Assembly: GCA_016987375.1 (NCBI GenBank)
Contig: PJRA01000314.1
Location: 97,387 to 161,386, forward strand
Origin: Brachionus koreanus
Taxonomy: Eukaryota > Rotifera > Eurotatoria > Ploima > Brachionidae
Reading direction: 5' to 3'
DNA: 64,000 nucleotides
Position 1 is the first letter of the stretch. The number at the start of each line of letters is the position of its first letter. Shown piece after piece: positions 11,701 through 23,686 of the stretch. The translations under genes and the position numbers were made by a program. The notes below the pieces were generated by a model, which did not search any database, was not told where the DNA came from, and saw only the letters and a program-made list of their open reading frames with translations.

Positions 11701-12140
11701 CTCTCTTTTAAATTAATGTCAGAACTGTTGCTCAAATCGAATAAGAATTGTAATACCTCTGGCCATTTGTTATTTCCGGCATCATCAATCAAAAATCTAC
11801 TCAATTCTGCTATGACATCGGTGATTTTTTTACGTATAGATTGATCAGCTTCTTGTTGAACGGCGCTTAGCAGTTCGCTCTTGAGTGTGTCACGAATTTG
11901 ATCGTTTAGACTAGTCCAATTGTCGTCAACAGATGTTGATATGAGACGTCTAAGCATAACTAGAGAAAGCGTCCTGGATGCAACGGCAAGTCCGTTATTT
12001 CGCATACATTTGACTAAATAAACTATTTTATGTTCGAATGGAATTTGACCGTAAGCTGTCTCGGCCTGTTGACGAACATTATTATCTAACGACATTAGGC
12101 TGTCGAGTAATTGACAAAATTGCTGCTCTTCAGATGCCAT
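8782..12140 (-). CDS. IPO5: Importin-5 (karyopherin beta-3, RanBP5)
   Basis: Exon 1 (12140-8940) encodes 1067 residues without interruption, and a last exon (8871-8782) adds 29 and the stop. The total is 1096 residues, matching human importin-5 (1097). It is a nuclear import receptor that carries ribosomal proteins, histones and other cargo through the pore and is released by Ran-GTP. The chain is a HEAT-repeat solenoid throughout. The N-terminus starts MASEEQQFCQLLDSLMSLDN. An acidic loop (EDEDEES, about residue 325) and ATACSMLVCYAKELKEGF match the family. The open frame ends two codons past the splice donor, and the short final exon (SNGPMMQACVNILSTDQKE) restores the conserved end. An exon of 3.2 kb is striking beside the many short-exon genes here. 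Confidence 0.96.
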
Positions 12141-13963
12141 ATTGCAATTGAATTTTATTTCCGAGTCGAAATTTTCTACAAAATCTAGAATTAAAGTAAG
12201 ACCAAAAAGGAATGTTTTTATTTAAGGTGATCTAATTGAGTTGCATGCAAATTTAAGCCGAAGAAATTGGTGTATGTAGAAAAAAAAAATGAAGAAATAA
12301 ATTTTGCCTTTAAATTTTTAATGTTGCAATTGTTTCACGTGTTTGCTATATGCTTTAAAGTTAAGTTTTTTATCAATCTTTGCAAGTACTCCATGCCAAA
12401 GGACTAGTTGTTTCTATTTTGAAAAAAAAAGTAGATTTTTAAACTTTTATTTGTGCTCTTGCAATTCTAGAATAATTAAGTCATTTTCAAAATAAAGTTT
12501 AAGTACGTATTTGATTATTCAAATTTTGAGAAAAAATTTATCAATTTATCGAATCACTATTATCATTAGAGTATTCTTTTTATTTAAGAAAAAAATAAAT
12601 TCAAAATTTTAACTTTATTTATTTGAAAATTATCTATAGAAATACAGTATGGTTCATGATTAAAATATCAATAATTATTTTCTAGTTATATTTTCTAAAA
12701 ACTTAAAAAATCATTAATAGAATTATTAATAGAAATTTTGGCCTAGAAAGAATATTTTAATTAAAAAAATAATTTTATCAATCGTTCGTTGCATTTTTTG
12801 TGATCTATAAATTAAAGGCTTTGATAAATGACTTATTGATATCTAATTTATTTGTCAATTATTTATTTATTTGGTAAATTTAAAGCCGCATGGACAGAAT
12901 AATATTTATAGGAAAGAGAATAAAATAAGAATAAAGAAAATAAACATATAAAATACAATTATGTAGCAAAATCTATCCTTAGAAAGTCATTTACGAGCTT
13001 AAAAAATTAAAGTAAATGTAATTGATGTTATATACGAATATATTTTCAAAAAATATATAAAAATATCATTTCATTTGAAAACTTAAAGCCAAAATTAAAT
13101 TTTGTTTTAAAATAAACACGAACAGTTAACAATGTTGCATCTTGTAAGTATTATCAAATGATAATTATTTTAACAGCAATATCAATATGATTTGCCAAAA
13201 ATAGAATAATAAAACCATAATGTCGCAGTAGTATAGCATAGACCTGAAAAGCATAAAACTGTTTTTAACTTCTTTTAAATCATCAAAACCAAAGAAACAT
13301 ATATATAAAAAATACATAAAAAACAAACTCTTGACTCACGTTTATTCTGATGAAAATTTTCGGCAATTACAGAATGACTGATTTAAACATTATAATTTTT
13401 CTTTATATATTTTCATAAAGTCATAAAAGAATTAAAAATAACGTCAATAATTTTCACAAAAAATAGTTTCATATAATGCTTTACAGATTTGCAGTTTTTG
13501 AAAAAACTTTATTTGGTTAATAAATGTTTTATCATCTGATTTTGCAGAAAGAATTTTAAAAAATAAACAAAAAATTTATTTCAATTTTAAATTATTGTTT
13601 TCTGTTAGAATTCACAAAAAAAAACTGGGTTTAGTAATTCATATAAACAACTAAATAATAAAGAAATAATTAAATTTTTTTTTTAATTGTTTTATTAAAA
13701 CATCATTACAGAAACGAAATAAAAACAAAGATAAAAAAACAGACTATTTTTATTTACTTTTTTAGGGCAAATTATCGAACAGTAAAAACTTCGATTTTTT
13801 TGAAATTTAACTGTTTCATAATTCATATAGATGAACTTGAAAATCTAGTTTTTATGTTTTTATCTAATATTAAATTAAATTTAGGAATCATTTTTTTAAT
13901 TTCGATTGTCTATCTCATTGAGAGACTAATGTGTATTATTATTTTATTTTATACTTTTCGAAA
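12141..13963. other. Spacer between DHX9 3' end and IPO5 5' end
   Basis: 1.8 kb of AT-rich sequence with no gene recognised. It includes the IPO5 promoter side near 12150-12250 (no clear TATA box) and the DHX9 3' flank. A plus-strand frame at 13800-14003 is low-complexity Ile/Leu/Phe sequence that overlaps the DHX9 end and is not supported. Confidence 0.45.
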
Positions 13964-16900
13964 TCATTTATTTATTTTATTGAATCTAAATTGGGTGGAT
14001 TGAGTATCAGATTGCTTTGACTGAAATCCTCTTTTAACTTTCTTTGTTTCCAGATAACGTGATGTATTAGTATGGTTAAAATTTTGATTTGGTTTTTGAA
14101 TTTGATTATTAGGAACACTAAATGGATTTGGGGTTATATCAATAGAAGATGAAAAATTTCTTGAATCTGTGGCCATTTTTTTATTACAATTTTGATATAC
14201 TTGGTTATTGTTCTGTTTATACATTTGATTATTAGACATATTTGGTTTATTTGGAGTTATATTAATAGAAGATGAAGAATTTCTTGAATCTGTGGCCATT
14301 TTTTTATTACAATTTTGATATGCTTGGTTGTTATTCTGTTGATTGATTGAGTCTATTGAGTCTATATTGCTCATGTTATTTGCTGTATCTTTGACAAAAG
14401 AGACATAAGTTCCCATTGAATCTGAAAGCATATTTAAATTTTGTACAAATATTCGAATTTTTCGTGACTCGTTAGAAATCAACATTGGTTGATCAGTGCA
14501 ATCAGCTAATACTTGCCCAATTGCTTGTCTCATTGAGAGAACTAATCTAACTGTTTCTTGTTCAATTCTCAAATAGATCCAATTGTCTAAACAAATTAAG
14601 CTAGGATCATCTTCAGAAAAGTCAATTTTATTGCAACAAAATAGAAGTAGCTGGGCTGGAGTGACCATTGTAAGTTGTTTAGCTGAAACTGCTCTTGTTT
14701 TGATTTTTTCTCCAAAAACAAAAAACGGACAATTAAATTTTGCCATTTCCCTAAAACAATTAACTGAATTTTTGTGAATTAGAGCAAATTTTCCATCAGC
14801 AGTGATTAATTTTCGTTTATCAATATGAAAACAAACATTAGGATACAATGCATATGCTAAAAGAGAACAAATAATGTCTAGTTTAAAATCAGTGTTGTTT
14901 GAATCAAATGAAGTGTTTTCATAAAGACATTCTTCTGGAAATCCGGACATGAGCAAAATGTCTTTCAGCTGATTTTTAGCATCATAAGTCATTCTTAGCG
15001 TTTGCATATTGAGAGATTTTTTTTCACAAAAATCTCTTTCTGCTTCTTCGCCATGCCATTTGGATTTCAACCATTGCTGAAATGCAATAAGCAAAGCAAC
15101 ATGATCTGAAGATCGTCTACCAGCTAAATTTCTATGCATATATCTCATATACTTTCCATCGATAATGAATGGTTCGCCAAAAGTTGTTGCAGCGGCAATA
15201 ACACAAGCTGCATCACCCACACATAAACAACATGCAATAACAATCATTTTTCCCAATTTAGGCTCTATAGGAAGTCTAGCAAGTATTGTTCCCAGCGAAG
15301 TAAGTTCTCCTTCAGTGTTCAATGCGTCCATTTCGGCCAATGCCACAATCGCCTCTGCAACCGCATCCATCGGTGGAGGCTCAATTGCTCTAGAGAGAAA
15401 ATCCTTGATCTCTCCAAGTTTCAGTAGTTTTATACTTAGTGCAAGTTCTAGTAAGGGAGTTCGAAATATTTCTGGAGTTGCGTGATTATCTAGCCTTTCG
15501 TATCGTGCTTTAGAAATCATGTAGAAACAGTAGCCAGAGCGGACTCTTCCAGCACGTCCTTTTCTTTGTTGTAAATTTGATTTAGAAGCCCATACAGTAG
15601 CATAGTTTGTCATGTTATTATGGGAAGTGAATATTTTCTGCTTTACTTTACAGCTATCAATAACATAGACAATATCATTGATTGTGATGCTTGACTCAGC
15701 AATGTTTGTACTCAAGATGATTTTTGTTTTACCTGGAGGAGCGTCATCAAAAACTCTGTATTGATCCTCTTTAGGAATTTGGGAATGCAACGGAAGCAGT
15801 ACAAACTTATTCGATCCAAAAAATGGACTATTCTGAAGATATTTAAGCAATGATGATATTAGATTCCAGCCAGGCAGAAATATTAAAATTGATCCAGGCT
15901 GATTTAATTGTGTAATATATTTAAGTAGCGCTTCAATGAGTTCAAATGATAGAGTTTTCTCACTCAATTGTCGCATCACATTTTTGGTCTTCTCACTGTA
16001 ATCACTTGCTATTATTGAATTGCAATCAGCATCTTGATCATCAGCTATACATTCGTCTTCATCGTCGTCATCATCGTCATCTTTGCGCTTCTTGCGATCA
16101 ACTCTAGATGGACTAAAGTCTAAGATTTGTATCAAATCTTCCAAAAAATATTCCTGCACAGGATAAGTTTGTCCATAAACATCGATAATTGGACAATTAT
16201 TGAAGTAATTTTTAAAAAGAGTAGCATCAATTGTTGCAGACATGAGAATAACTTTTAAATTTTTGTTTACGATAAGCATATCTTTTAATAAAACAAGGAG
16301 AAAGTCTGTGTTAATATCTCTTTCATGTATCTCGTCAACAATAACGTGACTTATGCCTCGCAGACCGTTTTCTAATTTTCGCAACAAAACTCCCACAGTG
16401 CAAAATAAAATACTACCGAACGGTCTTGGTAAAACAGAATCAAATCTTACCGAATAGCCAACTGATTGGCCCAATTCTTCTTGTTGCTCAAATGCAACTC
16501 GTTCAGCAACTGATATAGCGCTTATACGCCTCGGTTGAGTTACAATTATGTTACACTCAGAACCTTTCTGCTCTAGCAAAAACGATTCAAGGATAAATTG
16601 GGGTATTTGAGTTGTTTTTCCACATCCAGTAGCTCCACGCACAATTAGTACAGAATTTGAATTAATAGCATGTAAAATTTCTTGTTTGAAATTAGCTACT
16701 GGTAGTTTTTTCCTATCATTAGAATTCTTAAAATAAATAAATTTGACCAAATTCAATTTGAAATACTATTTTATAGCATTACTTGCTGATATATTTTATT
16801 TGAGAGTTTTGAGTTAAAGTTCATGAATAAATTTTGACTAATTGTACTAAGATCCATCTAAAATTTAGTCTATACATGATTTTAATTTAGCAAAAATAAA

Positions 16901-18138
16901 ATTATTATTACATTTGCTAGTGGACCTTCATCTATATTGCATGCCATCCAAGCATTCCAATTAGAAAATGGAGGCGACCAAACAATAGACGATCCAGGTT
17001 TTATATTTTGATTTTCAGTTATTTTAGATTTTTTTTTTAATATAAGAGATGAAGCTTGATCATATTGTATGGCAAATATTTCACACATTTCCTTTAGGGA
17101 CTTTTTTACATCATCATTAAAATTGACCAAATATGGGACCGTCTAAATTTTTCTGTAAAATTTAGAATAAAAATTATTTTTATTCAGATTTACCTTTTGT
17201 TTTTCTTTTTTCTTCGATTCGCCACTAAATTTTTCAATTGCACCCAGATGATAAAGTTGTCTCACCAATGACAAAGCACATGCTTTTGAAGCCATCTGTT
17301 TAGTTGAACCATGTTCATTTGCATTAATTCCTATAATTAATCCCTATTATTAAGTTTATTTGGACAAAATGTTCCATTAGTTTAGATAAGAAGAAATATT
17401 TTTCACAAAAGAATCAATTAATTTCAGTACTAAAAATCTAAAACTTTACTTTTATTAGTTTTTGTATCACAAAAATGCATTTCAGCGAAAAAACTTTTGC
17501 TGTTGTCTGCACCAGTAGAAGTATATTTGTAATCAGTTTTGATTCTATTTGTTTGTAAATATTGATGTAAGCGGCTTTTGGCATTTTCAAGTGTCCAAAA
17601 TCCATGAATTTCTGCATTGAGATCAGAATCTTCAGCCTTGATGAATTTTTATAAAACTAATAGAATATTTTTTTTTAAAAAAATGTATTATGATTACATC
17701 TTCTAGCATTTTTCTATCAGCAATGAATTTTTTTATATGGGACATGTAAGAAGATGAGGGGCCTGGTTTATAAGCTAGAATATCTCTAGCAGAGTTCTCA
17801 TTGAAACTGAGTCCCATTGACTGATGTGGAGCAATTTTTCCGGATGGCAACGAACTCGTTGTATTTTCATTTAAAGACAAAGATTTTTGCATTTTCGGGA
17901 GATCATCTTGTTTTATAAATTGCGAACGCACTAAAAATTGGCAAAAATCTAAAGCTGCATTAGCCTGAGCATCTTTTTTATTTGTTGAATTTCCGATTCC
18001 AACATAATTAAATCCATCGGCTTTACATTCACATTTAAAACGTTGACGATTTTTTATATTTTGTTGAGTAAAATTGTAGTTAGGAACTTTATGTTGTTTG
18101 CCCAACCAAGCATATAAAAAATTTTTTATATCATCCAT
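13964..18138 (-). CDS. DHX9: ATP-dependent RNA helicase A (DHX9 / maleless)
   Basis: Six exons (18138-17698, 17636-17450, 17330-17194, 17142-16912, 16857-16783, 16726-13964) join in phase to 1277 residues (human 1270). DHX9 unwinds RNA and RNA:DNA duplexes in transcription, splicing and, in flies, dosage compensation. Order: dsRBD1 at about 1-75 ([20 protein letters not shown]); a linker; dsRBD2 at about 155-235 ([20 protein letters not shown] to [17 protein letters not shown]); the [20 protein letters not shown] block; Walker A GATGCGKT near 388; DEIH near 488; SAT near 520; an Asp-rich insert near 575; the [12 protein letters not shown] motif; and HA2/OB regions. The usual RGG-rich C-terminus is absent, replaced by an Asn/Gln-rich tail with a 41-residue tandem repeat. 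Confidence 0.96.
14098..14343 (-). repeat. Two-copy 123-bp tandem repeat in the DHX9 tail
   Basis: Two 123-bp (41-codon) units, about 14098-14220 and 14221-14343, each encoding a version of [19 protein letters not shown] followed by SSSI and ITPN. They differ at scattered positions. The period is a multiple of three, so the reading frame is kept. Confidence 0.8.
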
Positions 18139-19364
18139 TAGGGCAGAAAATAATTAAACAAAAAAAAAAACTTAAAAAACAGATTTAAATAAATTAATTA
18201 TTAAACCTTCAAATAATCAGCATTCATATACACATCTTGCTCAAAATATAGTCTTATTAGTATTTGGTTGACAAGGGCAAAATGAGAAAAACTAAGAAAT
18301 AAAACTTAAATAATCTATTTCTATTTAGACTGAAACTTATAAAATCAATACTAATAATCTATATCAACTTTATCGTTTTTTTGCTTTTGAAAAAAAAGAG
18401 ATCATTATTTGGATTGCTATTTAGTTTAAAAACTAAAACCTTCAAATCATCATTTATTTATGGGATTTTATTAAATTAATCAACTAGGGTGATAGATGAG
18501 GTGATAATTCGCATGAAATTTTTTTTTCCAGCTCTTTCTAGACTTCAAACTCCTTTTAATTTCTTGCAGTTCCAAGTTGAATTTTTGAATTGAATTTATT
18601 CTCCTACAACTAAGTTTTTTTTTTAATGCAAACTGACTGAAGCAGCTTGAGGTGCTGACTTGAATTATGATATTTGGAACAATATAACGAGACATGAAGC
18701 TTTTTTTTTTTTTTTGTTTAAATTGTATGAGCTCTTTCAAAATTTAAAAAGTTTAAATTTTGGCATTGTAAATTCAATTGAAAAATATTTTCTTTTTTGA
18801 TGAATTAATAATAATCAAAATAAAAAATCTTGAAAAAATTTTAAATTATTATTATTTTATTTTTAAGATAAAAATTTGATGACTAAAATAATTTTTTTAA
18901 TTTTGCAAAAAAAATAAACAAAAGTTAAAACCTCAAAAAATTAAGATTTGATCATTGATTCGATTTAGTTAAAAAAAGCCTAATTTTATAAGCCAAAAGA
19001 GTGTATTCGTATTGAATTTCGCATAATTTCAAGACTTGATTAAAATTAAATTTTCATATACCAATACATTCTTGAAATCGATTCTTGATTTCAAGAAATT
19101 ATTTTTTAATTTAATTAACAAGCTTAATTATTTTTCGTAAAATGGAAAATTTTTTGATATTGTAATAAAACATTTTTAAATTTTAAAAATAATTTATAGC
19201 TCTTTTAATTAGAAAAAGTATTTTTTGAAAAATTCTTATTTCAAAAACAAAATGTTTTAATTGAAAATAAAAATAAATTTCATGCTTTTAAAATTTTTTA
19301 TTTCATTCATTTATTTGGCCTTCTAATTAAAAAAAGAAAAAAAAGCAATTTTTAGGCAACTTTC
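18139..19364. other. Spacer upstream of DHX9, with an inverted repeat
   Basis: No gene recognised. A minus-strand frame at 18480-18740 (87 codons, Lys/Ser-rich, starting MKELIQFKQKK) has no family signature and contains homopolymer-coded runs, so I do not call it a gene. An 11-bp inverted repeat (TTCTTGAAATC, 19069-19079 and 19087-19097) forms a short hairpin. Confidence 0.4.
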
Positions 19365-19640
19365 ATGGGAGCTCATAGATCGAATCTGTCCTACATTGAT
19401 ATTGAAAGCGATGAAGAGCTGGTTATTAGACGTAAAAGAATACCCATCAAACAAAATACAGCACCAACTTATGTTTTTCCAAGCGTAAATTATGCTCCAT
19501 TACAAACTCAATATTACAGTGTTCCACAACAATCTTACTTAGCGACAACCACTCCCTATAATTGGAATTTTAGCTCAAACACAAAAAATCATGATAAAGG
19601 CGAATACTTTTTTTCTTATCATAGTACTTGGTTTTATTAA
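19365..19640 (+). CDS. Hypothetical 91-residue protein, no recognised family
   Basis: Single open exon starting MGAHRSNLSYIDIESDEELV. Codon use and base composition are less AT-extreme than the surroundings, which supports coding. The protein has an acidic/basic N-terminal third (IESDEELVIRRKRIP) and a Tyr/Gln/Thr/Pro-rich remainder (VFPSVNYAPLQTQYYSVPQQ) typical of disordered regions. No signal peptide or membrane segment. A TTTTTAG acceptor-like site ends 10 bases before the ATG, consistent with trans-splicing or an upstream noncoding exon. It could instead be an exon of a larger gene. Function unknown. Confidence 0.5.
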   Translation: MGAHRSNLSYIDIESDEELVIRRKRIPIKQNTAPTYVFPSVNYAPLQTQYYSVPQQSYLATTTPYNWNFSSNTKNHDKGEYFFSYHSTWFY

Positions 19641-20058
19641 AATTATTCAATGATCGATTTTAGCTTTGTTTAGATTTTATTTTAAGAAAAAAATAAAATT
19701 CAACTAAAATGGTTTATCTATTTCATTTTAATTATAAATTTTAAGATAAATTTTTAGGTCAACGTTTATATGTGTAATTTTTAAATTGGCTTTAAATGAA
19801 TTTAGTTCTAAGTAGGGTATTTAGCGTAAAAAAAATAAATTTATAAACAAATTTGCAAAAAATTATTATTAAGAAATTAAAATTACAAAAATTTACATAA
19901 AAAAAACATTAAATCAAAAAAAAAAAAAAATTAATTTTGATACATTTACATTAATATATTCCTGAGTAATCAATTTGTTAAGCTTAATTTAAATACTGTA
20001 AATCGGAATTTTGGACACGTCATCATGACTAGACTCCATTTCATGTTAGAGTGTCGCT
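19641..20058. other. Spacer between orphan ORF and robo 3' end
   Basis: AT-rich, with poly(A)/poly(T) runs. It probably holds the 3' UTRs of both genes. Nothing else seen. Confidence 0.4.
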
Positions 20059-23000
20059 TCAAAGAACTGTCTGAGGCTTTAAAATTAAATGATATTAAAT
20101 CTATCAAAAATTGATCTTAAATTAAATTTAATATTACCATTTCGTCAGATATGTAAATCTCATTTGAGTTAAGATTATTTTGATTGAGGAATAAAAATTT
20201 TTTGTTCGAAGTAAGGTTAATATCAGGTTCTAAATTAAGATATGCATCGGTTGCATGATTTTCTTCTCTATTAACCACTGGAGTTTTTTGATTAATGAAT
20301 CTAAACTCATCGGCTACTTCGTCTTCAGGCGAAATAGATGAATAGTCTTGTTGTGAGTGCTGGTGCAAATTTAACTGCTTAGTTCGATTAACATATTGTT
20401 GAGCAGTAAATGTTGAACCGTTTCTTGACAATGTAGAATTGCTCGTCAAATTACTAACCAAGCTACTTGAATTGCTTGGGTCGGACCATTGTTGTACGCA
20501 TTGTGGCAAACTAGGAGGAGGAACTATTGGTACACTTGGCTGCTGATAGGCTTGTTGGCAATTTTGTCCATATTGATGTGTCAAATAATTTAATAATTGC
20601 TGCTGAGTCATATTAACTGTGACTTGACTGCTTTCAACAGATTTAACCCTTTGCTGCAGTGCCTTAAGTGGAACTTTGGGCGTATTTGTTTGACTTTGTG
20701 TTTGCGATTGCAAGTACTTGATCAATTTTTTTTGATCAGGCTCGTTTAAAAGCTTTATAGTGTATGAAGAATTGACCATATTGGGCATTGTCTGTTGATA
20801 AGAAAGAATATTGTATAAGTTCTGCTCGGGTTTAATAAAAAGACCACTAGTAGCATAAGGATTTGCGGGTCCGTAAACTTCGGCATATTGAGGACCTGGT
20901 GACGGAGTGTTTTTGGGTTCTTCTGATTGCATTGTATCTAACCAAACATGTGCATCGTTCCCAACAAGTTTATAGCGATTTCCGTTCTTGTCAACTCGTG
21001 ATTCAGACAGCAAAGTAGAGTTATTTGATAGATACTTTTTAGAGCCAGACTTTTTGACAAGCAAACGCCTTTTGTAAAATAGCCAGACAAAATACAGAAC
21101 ACAAAGAAGAATTAACGAACCAAGTATTAAAGAAATGAGGCCTAGAAACCATGCTTCCTGAATAACATTAGTAATTTGTGATGGCTGCTGACTAGATTTT
21201 TTATCCAAGCTCATTTCGATACATTTCACAGATGTGTATGGCCCTGTTCCAATTTTATTATATGCAGCAATTTTAATACAATACTTCATATCGGTTATTA
21301 AATTTCCGATAATAATTGCCCTAGTTGTCGAATTAGTATTTAAATTGATACTATGCTTACTATCATTTGCTGCACATGTTATTCTATAGCCCATAGTTAT
21401 TCCGTTCATAAATTGAGCTGGTGGAGGCTGCCATTTAATTGATAAAGAATTTGAATTGATAATTTCTATGTTTACATTTAATGGAGAATGAGAAGGAATA
21501 TCCTCGAGTGTTTTTCCTTGTATTATGTTTGATTCCGAGCCTTTAAAAGTACCTGAATAAGGTTCAATCAAAATTTCATAAGTTGTGAATTTTTCTAAAT
21601 TGTTCAAAACATAATAATTAAATTTATTAGTAGCTAGATCGTCAATCAAATATTCTTTGGATCCGACTGGCTTGTATTTAATATAAAAACCTTGGATTAA
21701 ATGGCTTGACTTGTAAAGTTTCCATGTAATGTTAATAGATGTTGAACTAAGAATTTGAGCTGGCTCATTAAGCTGTATAATTTCGCCTGTTAAGGCTTTT
21801 TCAATTAAATTATGCTTATTAGAATATGCTGTGACAGGCTCAAATTGAGTACGAACCAGATCGGATACGGGGCTGGGAGGTCCAAATCCTTGGGAATTTT
21901 TTGCTCTAACTGTGAACATGTAGTAAGTGTCTGGAGACAGGTTTGTTATTTGATAGCTATTTACATGAGCAGGTATGTTATCGATTAAAACAGTCCATCC
22001 TGGCAACATTATGGGCCAATCCGGACTAAAGTATTCGATAACAAAGCTTTGAATAGCTGAATGACCACTATGGGCACTTGCTTGCCAGGATAATGTTACC
22101 GAATTGGTATTTACTTTAAAAATAACAGGCTGAGCAGGAGCAGTAGGCAATGCTGTACTCAAGTGATTGCGTTGAAACTCGACAAACTGATTTTGAGGAT
22201 TTTCGACATTTAAATATGAAATAAATGACCTAGTCTCTGAGTAACTATTCGTCACTGCACACTGATAAAAACCTGAGTCCATCTTTTGTACCATATTTAT
22301 AACCAATTCACCTGTGTCGAGTAATCGATACTTAAGAGAATTGACCATATTTATTTCCTTATTGTCTTTGAACCATTTGATAACACTTTTTTCGTCGAAT
22401 GCGTCGCTTTGAGTGATGCATTCCAAATTTGCTTGAGTGTTAATAGGAATTGTTTGATTTTGTGGATGATAAAGAATCAATGGAGGAGGTCGAAGCTTTA
22501 GTTGCTTAACGTACAGAACAGTTTTGGCTTCAATGCTGCCAAATTCATTGCTAGCCTGACAAAGATAAATACCTTCGTATTTTTTAGACAATTTTTCAAT
22601 AAATAAATTTCCGTTTTCGAGTATCAAAAAGTCATCTTGAGAAATAGAACCCGATTGAAATTGACTAGCAGCCGATTTTGCCCAATAGATTACTGGTGCT
22701 GGTTTGCCTTTAGCATTGCACTCTATCAGTAGCGATTTTGATTCGATTCCAACTGTTACATTGCCCATTTGTTTGGTAAATGTCGGCTTATCGAATACTG
22801 AAACTGTAAATTTACTTTCAACAGATGCTAGTTGATTTGTTGCTACACATGTGTACTCGCCTTCGTCGTTGTAATCTATTGATGGCAATATTAAAGAATT
22901 TTCCTGAATTATTGATTTTATTGGAATATTTTCATATGAGCCGTCTTTTTTCCATTCAATTTGTGGTTTTGGAAAACCAGTTGCTTCGCATTTGAATTCA

Positions 23001-23686
23001 GCCTTGTCTCTGAAATTAAGATGTGCATCTTGAGGACTAACAACTATAGTAGGCTTTTCAAAAACATTTAAATAAGCAGGTGGAGTTTGCTTTGTTCCGG
23101 CATCATTTTTGGCAACACAAATGTATTCACCATTGTCATTAAGACCTGCATTTGGAATTAGTAAAGTACCGTTCGGATAAATAACATTCGAGTTTGAGAC
23201 TAATTTTTGATTATTTTTAATCCAGTAAATAGACGGCTCTGGATGTCCTTTAGGAGCTTTGCATTCCAGAATAACCTGAGTACCAGATTTAACTTGTCGA
23301 CTTTTTGGCAAATCTCGAAAATCATCTCGTAAGAATGTTATTATGAGACTTGCATTATGACTCTTGGCGATGCCGTATTTGTTTTCAGCTTGGCATTGAT
23401 ACACTCCTGCATCAGTTTTGTCATGCCTTCCCAGAGTAGCGGCAAATATGAACAAGTTTGAGCCATGTATTAATGTGTATTTTGATTTAAAATGGTCAAT
23501 GTCTATCAAATGACCATCTTTGAACCATGTCACTTTTGGTTTAGGTTCACCTGAAACGCGACATTCTAAAGTGACCGGGTCGCTTACATTTACTATTATA
23601 CTATTCGGATGAAGCTCTATTAATGGTGCTTGTTGACTAAACACTTGATCTATTAGCATACACACAAATATCACTACAAAATACAT
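20059..23686 (-). CDS. robo: Roundabout (Robo) axon-guidance receptor
   Basis: A large exon (23686-20138) plus a small terminal exon (20076-20059, intron 61 nt) give 1188 residues. I start at MYFVVIFVCMLIDQVFSQ, a signal peptide; the frame is open upstream but has no ATG there. The ectodomain has five Ig domains with Cys pairs and Trp (LECRVSGEPKPKVTWFKDG in the first) and three fibronectin-III domains from about residue 514. A single TM segment lies at about 843-867 (WFLGLISLILGSLILLCVLY). FLRDDFRDLP at the start of Ig2 and the 5+3 architecture are specific to Robo, the Slit receptor. The roughly 320-residue cytoplasmic tail contains EVYGPANPYATSGL, like the Robo CC1 tyrosine motif, a Pro stretch (PIVPPPSLP) and Gln-rich segments. 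The terminal exon is inferred and ends QTVL. Confidence 0.93.

Noticed and set aside
10149..11844. Several plus-strand ORFs over importin-5
   Set aside because: Antisense shadows of the conserved minus-strand IPO5 exon.
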